64,000 nt of DNA from positions 166,959-230,958 of the forward strand of contig NW_019775405.1 of the NCBI RefSeq assembly GCF_001039355.2. The letters are read 5' to 3'. Below are positions 34,777-46,772 of the stretch, one piece after another. Position numbers and translations under genes: made by a program. The notes under the pieces are model-generated. The model saw only the letters and a program-made list of their open reading frames with translations. It was not told the origin of the DNA and ran no database searches. The first letter of the stretch is position 1. Each line of letters starts with the position of its first letter. This stretch comes from Lingula anatina (Eukaryota > Brachiopoda > Lingulata > Lingulida > Lingulidae).

Positions 34777-35667
34777 GGTAATGATTAATTTGTAGAAGGC
34801 GAACTATGCATATGAGATATACGTTACACGAGGTATATTAAACGTAATGCACACTTCATTTTTATTCTTAACATCACCCTGTACCTCTTTCTATAATGTT
34901 AACCTTTTCTCATGCACAAACTCCAGCTGGAGGGCTATTGTATTGGCTCATCAGAGAGAGAGAGAGAGAGAGAGATGTGTAAGTAGATTATCTCTGTTAT
35001 GCCTGAGCTGTATTATATCCTATTGATTTTATTTATTGGTCTTTTTTGTTTATTTTCACCATTTTCACCATAAACTTATTTCAGGCCATGGAGATCGTAG
35101 GAGAAATTTATAAATGAAAGTGAGCCCTAGAAACAATAAAAGTGAAATGAATCTTACCACAAGATGTCTACACCTGCATTCAGCCTGTGGTTTGTATGCT
35201 GCAGGTACAATTTGGCCAGCAAGTTATGTATCACCATATAAAAAACAATGCCCAATGTTTTACCCATTTAAGAAAAAGGAATTGACACATTCTTTGACAA
35301 TAAAAAGAAATAATTGCACACTTGATGCTCCTAATAAAGCCAGTGGCAATATTCAATATACACCAGGAATGAAAGTAAATACACTGTTTTCGTTTTGGAA
35401 CTCTAAATTCACTGATTGTGGAATAAGTGAACCAGAAGCGTCAACAAATTACATCATAGCCCATGCATTAGGGAAGAAAACTTTATGGAATTTGGACAAG
35501 GAGTCAACTTTGGTTAAGGAGGAACAGTTCAAAAACATTGACAGAATGTGCCGACGACGCCTTGAGAAGGCACCGGTGCAGTACGTGATAGGAGAATGGG
35601 ATTTCTGTGAACTTGTACTGAAGATGGAGCCACCAGTTCTGATACCAAGACCAGAAACAGAGGTTAG
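34642..35667. repeat. Direct duplicate copy A (HEMK1 promoter and first coding exon)
   Basis: This matches 37289-38320 from the word AATTTGGAGGACAC onward and stops at the N at 35668. Copies differ by a few per cent, including an AG-repeat length change near 34955/37590. Unlike the other duplicates, the second copy is separated by 1.6 kb of different sequence, so an insertion in one allele or a real duplication are both possible. Confidence 0.85.
35147..35662 (+). pseudogene. Duplicate of HEMK1 coding exon 1 (allelic copy or fragment)
   Basis: The 172-codon exon is fully open and the same length as the exon at 37802-38317. It differs by a handful of residues (for example CRRRLEKAP against CRQRLEKAP and MNLTTRC against MILATRC). 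It ends in ETE, followed by GTTAG rather than GTAAG, then the N at 35668. No methyltransferase exons follow before the second exon 1. I read it as the other allele left behind at a contig end, not a separate gene. Confidence 0.7.
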
Positions 35668-35668
35668 N

Positions 35669-37288
35669 AGAGAGAGAGAGAGAAACAGATGTGAAGAAGC
35701 AAGAGTGGGGTTGAATGCCTTTCAACTCCTACGTTCGCTTTCTCTAATGACCTATCAACTCATGTGGTATCAGTTACAAATTGGGAGAAAACGGCAAATT
35801 AGGACAGTAAATCTTTTACGTTAATATTATTGATTCTTTCTTTTTTCCACATTTTACAATGATTTGTAAAAACAAAATGGTCTCCTAGACATACAGTGTA
35901 TCTGTTAAAATAATGTTTTCTTGTAGAGAAAGGAAAAAAATAATTTAAGGAATTAAAGCAAAAAACCTATTGAAACATCAGATAGAGAGACTGTGTGTGT
36001 GTGGTTGTGTGTGTGAGTGTGTGTGCCTGTGGGAGAGAGAGAGAGATGTGTGAAGGAGCAGGAGGGGGGCTTGAATGTCTTTCAACTTCTGCGTGCGCTT
36101 TCTCTAATGACCACTCTATTTTGTGGTATCAGTTACATTTGGGAGAAAACGGCAAATCGGGACAGTCAATCTTTTACGTTAATGTAATTGTTACTTTCTT
36201 TTTTCCACATTTTACAACGATTTGTAAAAATAACTGTCTCTTTGACATATCTGTTAAATATCCCACTGCATTCCTTTGTTACTTTTTAAATTTGTGTAGA
36301 TCTAATCTTATAATAATTACCTATGATACATGTATCAGATAACCCACTGAAAGATCAGAGAGAGAGAGAAGGGGGAGATGCGTAAATAACTTTAAGCTTG
36401 TAGGCTAGATGTTGCATTTGTATTGGCCACGGCGGTTTCAGAAATTATTAACGTTTATTTTTTAATATTTAATATTTGTTTTACAAATGAAAATTTGTCA
36501 CCTTATGTGTTATATCTGTTCAACATTGTTTTATTTTGTTCTGAAAATTTTTGCCTTTTTGTTGTTGATGATGGTAATATATAATGAATTAACATTTGTC
36601 CAGGGTCTGGTTAAATACGCTGTTTTATTATTTTTTTCTATATAACCACTTCTTCATACATGCATGCATTGTGGAGAGATGCAATAGGCCTATACATTAA
36701 CAATGCAACGGTGATTTTTTTTTTGTAACTTAACCTATTTTCGTTGTTGCTCTATACACTATTTGATTGTGTGAAGGACGTGAACTTAATAAGACGTACC
36801 GTACATAGGCCTACTCATACAAGTATGCTACCCTCTACCAGGGCTGCAGTTATCATTTTAGGCATTTTTTGCTGAGAGCCAAAATGACTCTCTATTTATC
36901 TATAGACATACAGTGTATCTGTGGATATCTGTGGAAAATCAATCTGTCGCCCTGGTAGAGGGTATACTAGTAGGGCCTACCCATATGCCACGTACTGTTG
37001 CTTTTAAAAAAGTCACAAAGCTACTTAACTGAAATTAAATTGGCATATTAATTGGATGTATATCAAATTAAGATACTTAATGCTAAAGTGAATCAATTTC
37101 TAGAAAAGGTTCACCTATTATTTAATTAAAAGCAAAATCCCTCGTGCAAATTCTTGTATTGTTGATGTTCTACTGCTGCGCCATCTATTAACAACTGTCC
37201 TGATTTGCCTGTGTCCTGATTTGCCGTTTCCGCCATTTTCTGACCTGGATTGCCGGTTTCTCCTAAAGCGAGTCTGCATCCTCTCAAG
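35669..37288. mobile_element. Insertion-like sequence between the two HEMK1 exon 1 copies
   Basis: It contains an internal direct duplication (about 35680-35890 against 36040-36245: shared CTTTCTCTAATGACC, then GGGAGAAAACGGCAAAT). Related words appear inverted near 37195-37260, suggesting element ends. A foldback lies at 36792-36997 and AG/TG simple repeats at 35669-35690, 35992-36045 and 36358-36370. No transposase or other gene is seen. Confidence 0.45.
36792..36997. repeat. Foldback repeat around CCCTCTACCAGGGC
   Basis: CTACCCTCTACCAGGGC near 36829-36844 is matched by its inverse near 36950-36964. The arms continue outward through AGGCCTAC-type words on both sides. It is roughly 200 bases long with no coding content. 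Confidence 0.6.
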
Positions 37289-38320
37289 AATTTGGAGGAC
37301 ACTTGTTTTCATTCCACCGGCGGATTGACGGAAGTATGAAATGCGCATGCGCCACACGTGAAATTAGTCTTGTTTTGAAAACTACTACTACCTACTTTTT
37401 GTGTTCCAAGGATGCAAGTTAAAGGTAATGATTAATTTGTAGAAGGTAAGCTATGCATATGAGATATACGTTACATGAGGTATATTAAACGTAATGCACA
37501 CTTAATTTTATTCTTTATATCACCCTGTACCTCTTTCTATCATGTTAACCTTTTCTCACAAACTCCAGCTGGAGGGCTATGGCTCATCAGAGAGAGAGAG
37601 AGAGCAAAAGTACCGAGATGGATATGTAAGGAGATTATCTCTGTTATGCCTGGGCTGTATTATATTCTATAGATATGATTTATTGGTCTTTTTTGTTTAT
37701 AGTCACCATTTTCACCAAAAACTTATTTCAGGTCATGGAGATGGTAGGAGGAATTTATAAAAGAAAGTGAGCCCTAGGAACGATAAAAGTGAAAAAAAAA
37801 AATGATTCTTGCCACAAGATGTCTACACCTGCATTCAGCCTGTGGTTTGTATGCTGCAAGTACAATTTGGCCAGCAAGTTATGTATCACCATATAAAAAA
37901 CAATGCCCAATGTTTTACCCATTTAAGAAAAAGGAATTGACACATTCTTTGACAATAAAAAGAAATAATTGCACACTTGATGCTCCTAATAAAGCCAGTG
38001 GCAATATTCAATACACACCAGGAATGAAAGTAAATACACTGTTTTCGTTTTGGAACTCTAAATTCACTGATTGTGGAATAAGTGAACCAGAAGCGTCAAC
38101 AAATTACATCATAGCCCATGCATTAGGGAAGAAAACTTTATGGAATTTGGACAAGGAATCAACTTTGGTTAAGGAGGAACAGTTCGAAAACATTGACAGA
38201 ATGTGCCGACAACGCCTTGAGAAGGCACCGGTGCAGTACGTGATAGGAGAATGGGATTTCTGTGAACTTGTACTGAAGATGGAGCCACCAGTTCTGATAC
38301 CAAGACCAGAAACGGAGGTA
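37289..38320. repeat. Direct duplicate copy B (HEMK1 promoter and first coding exon)
   Basis: The second copy of 34642-35667. It is continuous with the remaining HEMK1 exons and so is the functional context. It keeps the ETS, NRF1 and E-box words but lacks the minus-strand GTAAGT donor of copy A, because the sequence just upstream differs. Confidence 0.85.
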
Positions 38321-40543
38321 AGCAAGTTGGGGTTGACTTGAATTTGATGATCGTGTGGAAATATTAATATTCATATATATTCTTTATAACACATGTTTGG
38401 TTACTGTCATAATATGGTCTGCTATTTGGTTATAAGTAAAAAAAAATTATGTAAGAAAAGAAATTATGGCAAGTTCAAAGTGCTCTGTACTTCTCATGAG
38501 AAAAGTATAATATTGAAGATAGTTTCTGGTGTGTTATGAGTTTTTTTTTTTTTTGTGTGGAATTAAAATTTTTGTATTTTCATATCAGCACCTGGTGAAC
38601 TTTGTATGCAAGGATCTAGCAAGCAGTGGGAACAGATCACCTTCCATACTGGAGATTGGTTGTGGTAGTGGTGCTATATCACTGGCCATTTTACACAAAA
38701 TTAAGGAGGTGAAATAAAAGTAATACGTAATAAAGATACAAGGCTGTCTCTAGCATAGAATATCTCAGCATGAAATATTTTAAATGCTTAAAATAGTTTG
38801 TAGAAAAAAAAACTATTTTGATTTGTGAAAAATCAATATTGCATACTCAGTTTATTCAGAATTATAAGTTTTCTCAGTCACATTAATATGTGTGTTTAGT
38901 CACCAGATTGCAGCACTTGTACTGTGATCAAGACAAGACTACCTTGGTCACATTGTGAGGAGAGAACTTTTAAAAATATTTAGTGTCAAAGAGAATATAG
39001 TAATATTTGTGCATTTTTCTTTCAGGCCAAAGCAGTTGCCATAGACCAGAGTATTGCAGCGTGTGAACTGACCAAACTAAATGCCAGAATTAATCACTTG
39101 GAAGACAGACTACAGGTGCATCACCTGGAATTAACTGATGAACTCTTTGAATCCCAGCATAAACTTTTCTGTGAAAAATATGATGTTCTTGTAAGCAATC
39201 CACCTTATGTTCCTAGGAAAGATATGAAGAATTTACAGGAGGAAGTTGCAAGGTATTGTTGTGTTGTAACGTTGTTTAAAATAAATAAAAAAACACAAAA
39301 TTTTAGAGTACTAGTGATACACACTTTTCTTTATTTCCCTGCTCTGCGTTTCTCTGACGTCTCATGACGTCCATGTCTCGCGGTTAAGTCGCGACGTGAT
39401 ATTCTTATAACAGCACATGATATTCTTATAACAGCTAGAACATTACAGGCATTTGATATAGGAAATTTTTATGGAAAGTTTTGCATTTTTTTCTGATATG
39501 TATTCATGTTTGCTTTTGTTATTGTGACATTTTTTCTTATTTAACTAATATTCCAGATTTAATAGTTTGTGATTATTATTATATTTCTTGATATGGTAAT
39601 TATTATCATTACTATTAGCTATTTACCAATTTATATTTGTGATTATTTTTATGTGCAGTGCGTTTTAATTTTTCTTAGAAACTGACATTTTATTAAACAA
39701 GATTGTAGTAAACATAGAATATTGAGGAACCAAGCAGTAAACTTAGAGCTTCTAATCACTGGCACAAAAAAAAAAAAGAAAGTTGAGGCTTGGAAATTAA
39801 TATAAATAGTTTCATTTTTCGTTCTCTTTGTATTTGAATTTCAGTTATTTCATTTCTGCTGTCTTGTGTTTCAGATATGAAGACCCCAAAGCGTTAGATG
39901 GAGGAGAAGATGGAATGGATGTTATCAGAATTGTCCTTAATTCTGCATCTTCTGTCTTAAAGGAGAAAGGGTTTGTAGTCACATGGTTTACAGAACAAAT
40001 AACATTCTTGGTTCTATATTAGGCCCTCACATCATGCTTTATACTTATCTTTATAACCATGTTTTGGGAGATAGACAAATTAACAGGATTGAATTTGATT
40101 GGGAGCAAACTTGTAAAAGAGACTAAAATCTCCTGTGGTGTAATTACATTAAAACACTGGGATGCAGTTAAGTATGTGGTCATTAAATTATTGACTGTAA
40201 ATTGCTAAAACTAAAAAGTTGTGAGTGGTCATCATTAAATCATTCAATATTGTTGAAAACCACTTGGATCATATTTATGTAGCCTTTTAAATTCCCTTGC
40301 CTATGTATAGTACTATGGAATATACCACATAAACTGAACATTAACTTTGTTATTTGCCCTCAGCTACATGAATTAATATTAATTTTCAGGTCTGTTTGGT
40401 TAGAGGTAGATACCAGTCATCCAGACATCATCCAAAAACTTGTTACAGAGAAGAGAACTGATTTGAAACTGATGTATGTTGAAACACTTCTGGATTTTAA
40501 CAAGAAGCCTCGGTTTTGTCATCTTATATATGACCCAAGTTGA
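37802..40543 (+). CDS. HEMK1: peptide-chain release factor N5-glutamine methyltransferase
   Basis: CDS 37802-38317, 38589-38708, 39026-39252, 39875-39970 and 40390-40543, 370 residues, intron phases 0, 0, 2, 1; all GT-AG. The enzyme methylates the Gln of the GGQ motif in release factors using S-adenosylmethionine; human HEMK1 is mitochondrial. The end of exon 1 carries the conserved LIPRPETE. Exon 2 has motif [15 protein letters not shown] (about 192-205). Exon 3 has the catalytic NPPY (270-273) after LVS. Exon 4 has [16 protein letters not shown], and exon 5 WLEVD. The first 90 residues are basic and Ser/Cys-rich, fitting a mitochondrial leader, and make it somewhat longer than the human protein. 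A 5' UTR exon ends at 37424 and the coding exon begins at 37732, with a short upstream ORF (ATG at 37735) before the main ATG. It faces the Roc-COR gene tail to tail. Confidence 0.93.
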
Positions 40544-41523
40544 TGTAATTATTGAGAATCATTATTTTATGATTTTAATATATTTAATGTAAATTATTTA
40601 CTGTTTTGACTGTTTTATATCAGGAAAGACCATTTCTACTGATTTACTGTAGGGCAATTTATGCCAGAGTCAACTGGTCTATACTTGCTGGCTGGGAATA
40701 TTTAAAAGATGCAAATTGTTATCATGAAATTTAGTGAGTGATTCTTTTATTTTGGTTGGAGGAATAATTAATAAACCATGATGATTTGATTTTAATTTTT
40801 ACTGGTTATTAACAGTGCTAAAATAAACTTGGCATTTGATCTGTTTGTTTAAAAATGTGAATTAAATAACATTGCGTAAATGATTTATTGGTTCCCTTGT
40901 CTCCCAGACACACTCTAATCAATGTGAATTGACTGGAGAATAACCAATAATAATATTAAAAAAAAGTTAATAACGATGGACAGTGTTTTCATTTACAAGG
41001 CAGTCATTATAACATAAAGAAATATATTTATTATTGCAATTTTGTGCTAAGTCACATTGATAATGTTCCTTTTTATCAGCTAAGGGTAAAAAAAATGAAA
41101 TACTGGATAGGGAAACAAAAATAAATGTGTTTGAATTTTCTATGCCAATTATCAAAATTTGGTTAATTTTTATCTCAAAACCTACTTTAAGTTCCTTTGA
41201 AAATAGTAGAGTTAAAAGCCATGCCAAAATGCAATGATGTTCAGTAAGTCAAACAGTCCCACAGCTATTTTAAAATGTTCCTATTTGGAATTTTTATGCC
41301 ATAATGAATTTTTCTCAAACTTGAATCATTGCAATAAGTTTTGTCTTTCTAATATAATTATCAATTGTTCAGATCTGTCCATGCTTGTCCTTCCTGAAAG
41401 ATGTTGTATGTTAATGTCTTACAATCACTGAGTTCAAAATGTCATTCAGGCTATGGGAAAAGTGGTCTTCATTTCTGTGAAAATTTTGTTTTCTCAATGA
41501 TGTTGTACGTGTCCTTATATGCC
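40544..41523. other. Convergent intergenic region between HEMK1 and the first Roc-COR gene
   Basis: AATAAA words on the plus strand near 40768 and 40822 can end HEMK1. A minus-strand AATAAA (TTTATT at 41027-41032) can end the Roc-COR transcript. About 41440-41520 resembles the sequence just after the stop of the other two paralogues (shared CATTCAGGC-type and TTGGGAA-type words), so it is conserved 3' UTR. No other gene. Confidence 0.55.
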
Positions 41524-44500
41524 TTACTGAATCAGCTCAAGAATATGAGTTTTTCCTTGCTCCTCTAGCCACTCGCACAGTATTTGATGTGCCCTGTCTG
41601 GTGTCTTGGTCAGGAAGTCCAAGAAGACAGCAATTTTTTCAGGAGATTCCTTTATCTCTTCAGACTCACGGTATGAAAAGATGCGTTCTTGGATAAAGAC
41701 ATTGATTATGTCGAAGAGACAAGGTTCTGTGATGTATTGCTTCAGTTTATCTCTGTTATTGTGGACACCTGAAAAATTAAAGTAAATGTAATTACTGCAC
41801 AACATTGATACTAGGTGATATAGATTGTTTTAACTTTACGGACTGAAGTTTTATCCACAGATCTACATGACAAGTAGTGGATCCCAGTATCACAAACTAA
41901 TAAAAAATACACATTAAAATCTAATGTATGACGACAAAATTTTACTATGCCATTGCTGCTCCTTCAGTATGATTTACAATCATCTTTTGAGCAAAGTTGT
42001 CATCACCTATAGGTGACCCCTGGTGATTTTGAAATCAGTATGTCCAAGGTTAAGGTCACATTAAACAGCATCACCAAAAAAAAAAAAAAAACTTGTCTAA
42101 CTAGTAATCAAAGGTAGATTTATAGCCAACACATGCACAGTTCTCATACATGTAGGCAGGTTTGCCATCATGTGTAGTTAACCCTTAATGATTTTGAAGT
42201 CAGAAGGACAAAGGTCATAGACACTTGTTGGGGGGGGGGGGGGGGGGATCTGTGATAGAATGACACCTCTTGTTATTTTTCTCTTGTTATTAAGAAATGA
42301 TTGGAAAATAATAGAAAATGTAAAACAATGGTTTATTTATTATATAGAAAGATATGGTAAATATAAAATCTATAGTATCTTCCCCATGACCTTCATGGGG
42401 TTTACCAGTACTACCTGACTTACCTTCCTGCCAGCTCATTGTCAGGTGTGGTGGGTAGACCAAGTCTGCAAGAATGGAGACACCAGTATTGACACATGGC
42501 ACATGTCTTGGCTTGGAGACCCCATCAGGCAGGCGGGTTAGATCTAGGATCTCTCCTGGAAAAAGCATCGGTGCCATCTCCCCAAATCCTCCTGTGGATG
42601 GCACTTCCTCTGGGCCTTCATTTTGAGCCTCTGATGGAAAGAGTGCTGGATTCTCATTGACACAGTGTGGACACACCAAAAATTTGTCATAGGATGCCCC
42701 AGGCCAGTCCTCTTTGATGATATCCATGAGGTCACCATGGGCTCGAGAAAGAACTGACCACATCTCTGAAAGTTTGGGTCTTGATCCACGTACAGCTATT
42801 GTGATGATACTGTCTGTAGCACTGATGTCAGGATCATGTTGTTGATGTCTTTCCTGTCTAGAAATCTGCATTTGGCTTCCTTGAAATTCTGCATACACCC
42901 CATCCTGCCAGTCAATTCGCTTGGTCTTCCAAAGTCCAAGGTGCTTGTGCTGACGAACAGATAATTTTTCATATATGCCTTCTGGACATCTGTAAGGAAA
43001 ATTGATCTGCAGGGTTAGTTGTATGGATCCTGTGGGAACTTTGCCAGGCCATTTTTCATCTAACTCCGGCTGTTTCTCCAGAGTAAGAAGCCATGGAAAG
43101 TGGAATGAGATGCTGGATGGAACCAATGGGTTCTCCTGGACTTGATAGCAAAGCTCCAGTTTTTGCATTAGTTCTACCATGACATCAGCTTCAGTGCTTG
43201 ATAAGCTGAAAGGCTCACATAAGCAGTCCATTGCTTCTCTGGAAATGATGCCTCTGCTGACAATGTCATCGTGGATTTTCTTTGCTTTAAGTTCAGATAT
43301 TCTCATGGTCTCTTGGAGATTTAACCTAACAGCATCACTATCGTGATTGAGGACTGCTTTGAGAACATTTGTAAGAACCTCTTGCCTGTGAAACACAACT
43401 TTCTTCAGAGTAGGGCTTGAATCAAACCAAATGATGTCACCTCGATGAGCAAGAAAACTTAAAATATCACATGTTGCCAAATCAAGGTCTTCTTTGGAAG
43501 TGTTCTTCTCTCTCCAAGATACTGAGGCAGACTGTAGAATGATGTCTTGTGTCTTGTCCCAGTCTAGTGTATTGTCAAAGCCTTCATTTTTCTTGATGCG
43601 AATATTCTTGGCAGCATCAACCCACATTTCTGGTAAAACAACAACACGCTCTCTTGCAACAGTTGTAAGGTAGTTTTGTAGTTCTTCAATTCCCTCCATG
43701 GTCTTGGAACTCACTGCGAAAATGTCATCATGGATGTCAATGACTTGGTGTTGTGAGGTCATCAGTTTACTCTTCTTGTCTTCATAGGCTTGAAGCATAG
43801 ATGTTTGAATTCCATCTGTGTTCAGGATTTTCTCAATGCTCTTTATTTGAGACTCATACCATTTGTGTTTTCTCTGCCTGTGGTCTTCAAATTGTTTTTT
43901 AATAATAGAACATTTTTCACTATAGGTTTCATCACGATCAATATGAGTTCCCACTATTGCCATCTTTATACCTGGCATTTGTGCTTGTACCTTGTCAATC
44001 CAGTTTCCAATGTAGAGCTGATAATGTGCCTTATTTTCTATATCATATTTTGATAGGGCAAATGTGATGAGGGCTAAGCCCCGTTTGGAAATGAAAATGG
44101 GATGACCAATTTTGTAGACACCATGTCCACCAAAGTCATTGATATTGAAGCCAATATCTTGGTCATACTGCCATGTTCTTTGTTCCACCACTCTTGTTCT
44201 GTCTGCTGACTCTGTGAGTGTTGGCCTTCCTGTTTGCAGTGTAAGAGAGAGACTAGTTTTTCCCGCTTCTGTTTCTCCAAGCAAGTTGACCTGTATTCTA
44301 CTGGACAAAATTGCCTCGGTGTCAGTTAAGGCTTCAAAATACCTTTTGATTGCATCAATTCCTCTGTCAACGACGCGTTCTGGTGGTTGCATCAAAGGAT
44401 TACTGCCCACTGCAATTTTTGCCAAACTTTTTCATATCCTTCATCTCAGGTGGCAGGTGAGTTATGTTGTTGGAGTCCAGATGCAGTGTTTCAAGTCCAT

Positions 44501-45272
44501 GCATTCTAGAAATATCTGCTGGTATGTCAGATATCTGGTTGTGGTTCAGGCACAGCCACTTTAGGTTAGTCATGCCACACAGTGCTTTTGGGAATGTAGC
44601 GAAGCGATTCCTACAGATATCAAATATTTTAAGCCCTGTCATACTACTGATCTCCTTTGGTAGGTCAGATAATTGGTTGCTAACAAGGACCAGCTTTTCT
44701 AGGAAAGTCATGCCACATAGTGCCGCGGGGAATGCAGTAAAGCTATTGCTATGAAGCCAGAACACTCTAAGCTCTGTCATTCTGCTGATCTCCACCGGTA
44801 TGTCAGACAGCTTGTTTTCAGGTAACATCAGTTTGTCCAGTTTAGCCATCTCAAGCAGTGCTGTTGGGAATTTGGTGAAGGAGTTATGACCGAGATTGAA
44901 TATTTTAAGTGCTGTCATTCCCTGAATCCCCTCTGGTATATCATTTAACTTGTTGTCATACAGGTTAAGCTCCTGTAGTTTGGCCATGCCGCATAGTACT
45001 CTGGGGAATATAGTGAAGGCATTGCCATTAAGGTCCAATACTGTGAGGTGTGGCAGGTTGGATATGGACTGCGGTAAAGAACGTAACTTGTCTTGTTTAA
45101 CAGATATCCTCCAAACACTGCTGCACCTGTCAATGGACTCGGGTAGGTTGAATATGTTAGCATTGCTAAAATCAAGCTCTGTCCATGTTTTCACAGTGTC
45201 TTGTGTTGCAGACTCTGGAGATGTCTGGAGGATGGGCAGACTCTCCTTCCCTGCTACTACCCTCCCTGTCAT
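41524..45272 (-). CDS. LRR-Roc-COR-CARD protein 1 (with a one-base frameshift)
   Basis: Two coding exons: 45272-42424, and 41768-41524 after a GAAG/GTAAGT donor and TTTTTCAG acceptor; about 1030 residues if the frame is kept. The order is about 12 leucine-rich repeats, a Roc GTPase (P-loop GETEAGKTS, switch DFGGH, THID for base recognition), COR with the ILSFLAHRGDIIWF winged-helix stretch, a Cys region (CPHC, then CVNTG and DLVYPPH), and a CARD. The ATG at 45272 begins MTGRVVAG as in paralogue 2. Near 44424-44427 the frame breaks: MKDMKK is followed by one extra base, so the LRR frame stops 8 codons later while the downstream frame runs on intact (AKIAVGSNPL). This could be a pseudogenising change, an allele or a sequence error. 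MFHAS1 of vertebrates shares the LRR-Roc-COR core but lacks the CARD. An acceptor at 45492-45493 starts this exon, so 5' UTR exons precede it. Confidence 0.88.
44424..44427 (-). other. Frameshift site in LRR-Roc-COR-CARD protein 1
   Basis: On the minus strand AAAAAGTTTGGCAAA would need one base fewer (one T) to read KKLAK and continue into the Roc domain. Paralogues 2 and 3 have an uninterrupted frame here (MKSLVELNV). There is no room for an intron. Confidence 0.85.
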
Positions 45273-45491
45273 GTCCCCGGAGCATTGATGGCACAACTAC
45301 TTGGAAGTTTTCTTTTTGGTCTATGTTCCCTTTATATTGCAAAGTAGAGGGATTTCCTTGATGTAAATAACATTTTCCTTTTTTTTTTCCAAAGCAAGCA
45401 ATGGTAATGAACAAAATTATCTTCTTTTCTTATCTCTTGCTTTCTCTCTTCTATAATGATGTTTCACTACTGGAGTATGTCCACCTTTAAC

Positions 45492-46330
45492 CTGCAATGA
45501 AAAAATAATGGTGATATTTTAATAACATAATTCTAATTTTATTAAAGCTACATTGTTCAGTATAATTAAGATGATTTGGAGTCATTTGAACACTACCACT
45601 ATTACTGATTGCTACTTATTGACAATTTTCTCCAATATTTACACTTGAATGGCTAAAAAATAAAATGAGAATAATGACTCCCATTGGCCCAGTAGAAATC
45701 TAATCCCGTAATGTTCTTTTCTATAAATTGTTTTTAAAGAAATGTGCTGTATTAGGCTAGAGAAGCAAAATTAACCTGGTTACTTCTTGAAGTACATCAA
45801 ACATAGCTTGGTTGCTATTGCCAAGACATCAAACATTTTTCAACATGGCCACAAATTTTTGATTGGAAGATTCAGGCCCCATTCAGAATAGTGGACTAGC
45901 TCGTCCGAGGGTCAAATATGGGTGACCCACTTGAATACTCCCACATGGGATATCTTTTCAGTGTCTATTAGCGCATTAGACTGCAAATTTTGTATTTGAT
46001 TGCCATATTTGACCCTGGGACTAGTTAGTCCCCTATTCTGAATGAGGCCTTAGATTTTCTCACAAGTTTGTGGCCATATTGAAAATGCTAAAAATCTCGA
46101 AATACCAACCAAGCTTATGAATCAAGCTAAAAATGCAAGAATGAAACAAGGTATAAAACAAGATATATAAAACAGGAACTGAAGTGAAGAATTTTGAACG
46201 GAATGTCATTTGACACATACAGAAAACTGATACAAATCTTTAATAAAATGCTGTCCAGATTTGTATGTCAATAATTAATTATAAGTAAAATGTCTTTTTA
46301 AAATGATATACTAATTCTCATCATTCTTAC
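45492..46330 (-). other. 5' UTR intron of Roc-COR gene 1
   Basis: It is bounded by the donor at 46330 (CTAG/GTAAGA) and the acceptor TTCATTGCAG before 45491. It contains the foldback element 45805-46115 and no coding sequence. The corresponding acceptor in gene 2 is TTCATTATAG before 56147. Confidence 0.6.
45805..46115. mobile_element. 311-bp foldback element inside a Roc-COR 5' UTR intron
   Basis: Inverted arms run from AGCTTGGTTG through ATGGCCACAAA to an inner pair, AGGCC-CATTCAGAATAG and GGACTA, ending at GGGTCAAATATGG. Arms are about 120 bases and well matched by eye, and the inner part (45874-46050) could be a separate nested element. No coding sequence. No clear target duplication. 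Confidence 0.75.
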
Positions 46331-46465
46331 CTAGACTTTACTGAACTTCCCAAGTAATAAACTAAACTGTGTTTATTATCATGCATGTCCATGGCCAGAC
46401 ATTGGTACATTCTTTGCAGGTGGGAAAAGTGGCTTCCAAAGGCACACCTATAGTAAATAAATATC
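46331..46465 (-). promoter_or_regulatory. Repeated promoter/first-exon block, gene 1 proximal copy
   Basis: On the minus strand this block has a CATGA word, then GGAAGCCACTTTTCCCACCTGC and AAAGAATGTACCA-type sequence, and ends at CTAG/GTAAGA. Related blocks are found at 47093, 56585 and 58581. It is likely an untranslated first or second exon with its promoter. Confidence 0.5.
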
Positions 46466-46745
46466 ATGAGATTAAATTAATGTTCCCTCAGAGGCAATTG
46501 TGTTGCTCCTGTAGTTATTTGTTATGATCTACTGTTAAAAAAAGAAATCAAAGGAGAATATGGTGATAAGACCTTGTCTGAGTAAATGCTCCAATTTGAT
46601 TGAAGTACATGTTCATGCACATTTTTGTAGTGCTGTTCATCTTTTGTTTCAAAATGTCATTGTACTTTTTGTTTCTGACAATAATATTGTGAAGACAAGC
46701 ACTGAATTTGATTGATACATGTAGCCATCCATGAGTTTCTGAAGC

Positions 46746-46772
46746 GTGTGTGTGTGTGTGTGTGTGTGTGTG
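46746..46772. repeat. (GT)n microsatellite
   Basis: A run of about 13 GT units lying between the two gene 1 promoter blocks. Confidence 0.95.

Noticed and set aside
35147-35662. A second, functional HEMK1 gene
   Set aside because: Only exon 1 is present before the N; no methyltransferase exons follow it.
42290-45296. Two separate genes (LRR-only and Roc-COR-CARD)
   Set aside because: Paralogues 2 and 3 show one continuous frame, and the two frames meet at the exact homologous residue with a one-base offset.
45272-45296. Start of protein 1 at 45296
   Set aside because: That codon is TTG; the ATG at 45272 matches the start of paralogue 2 (MTGRVVAG).
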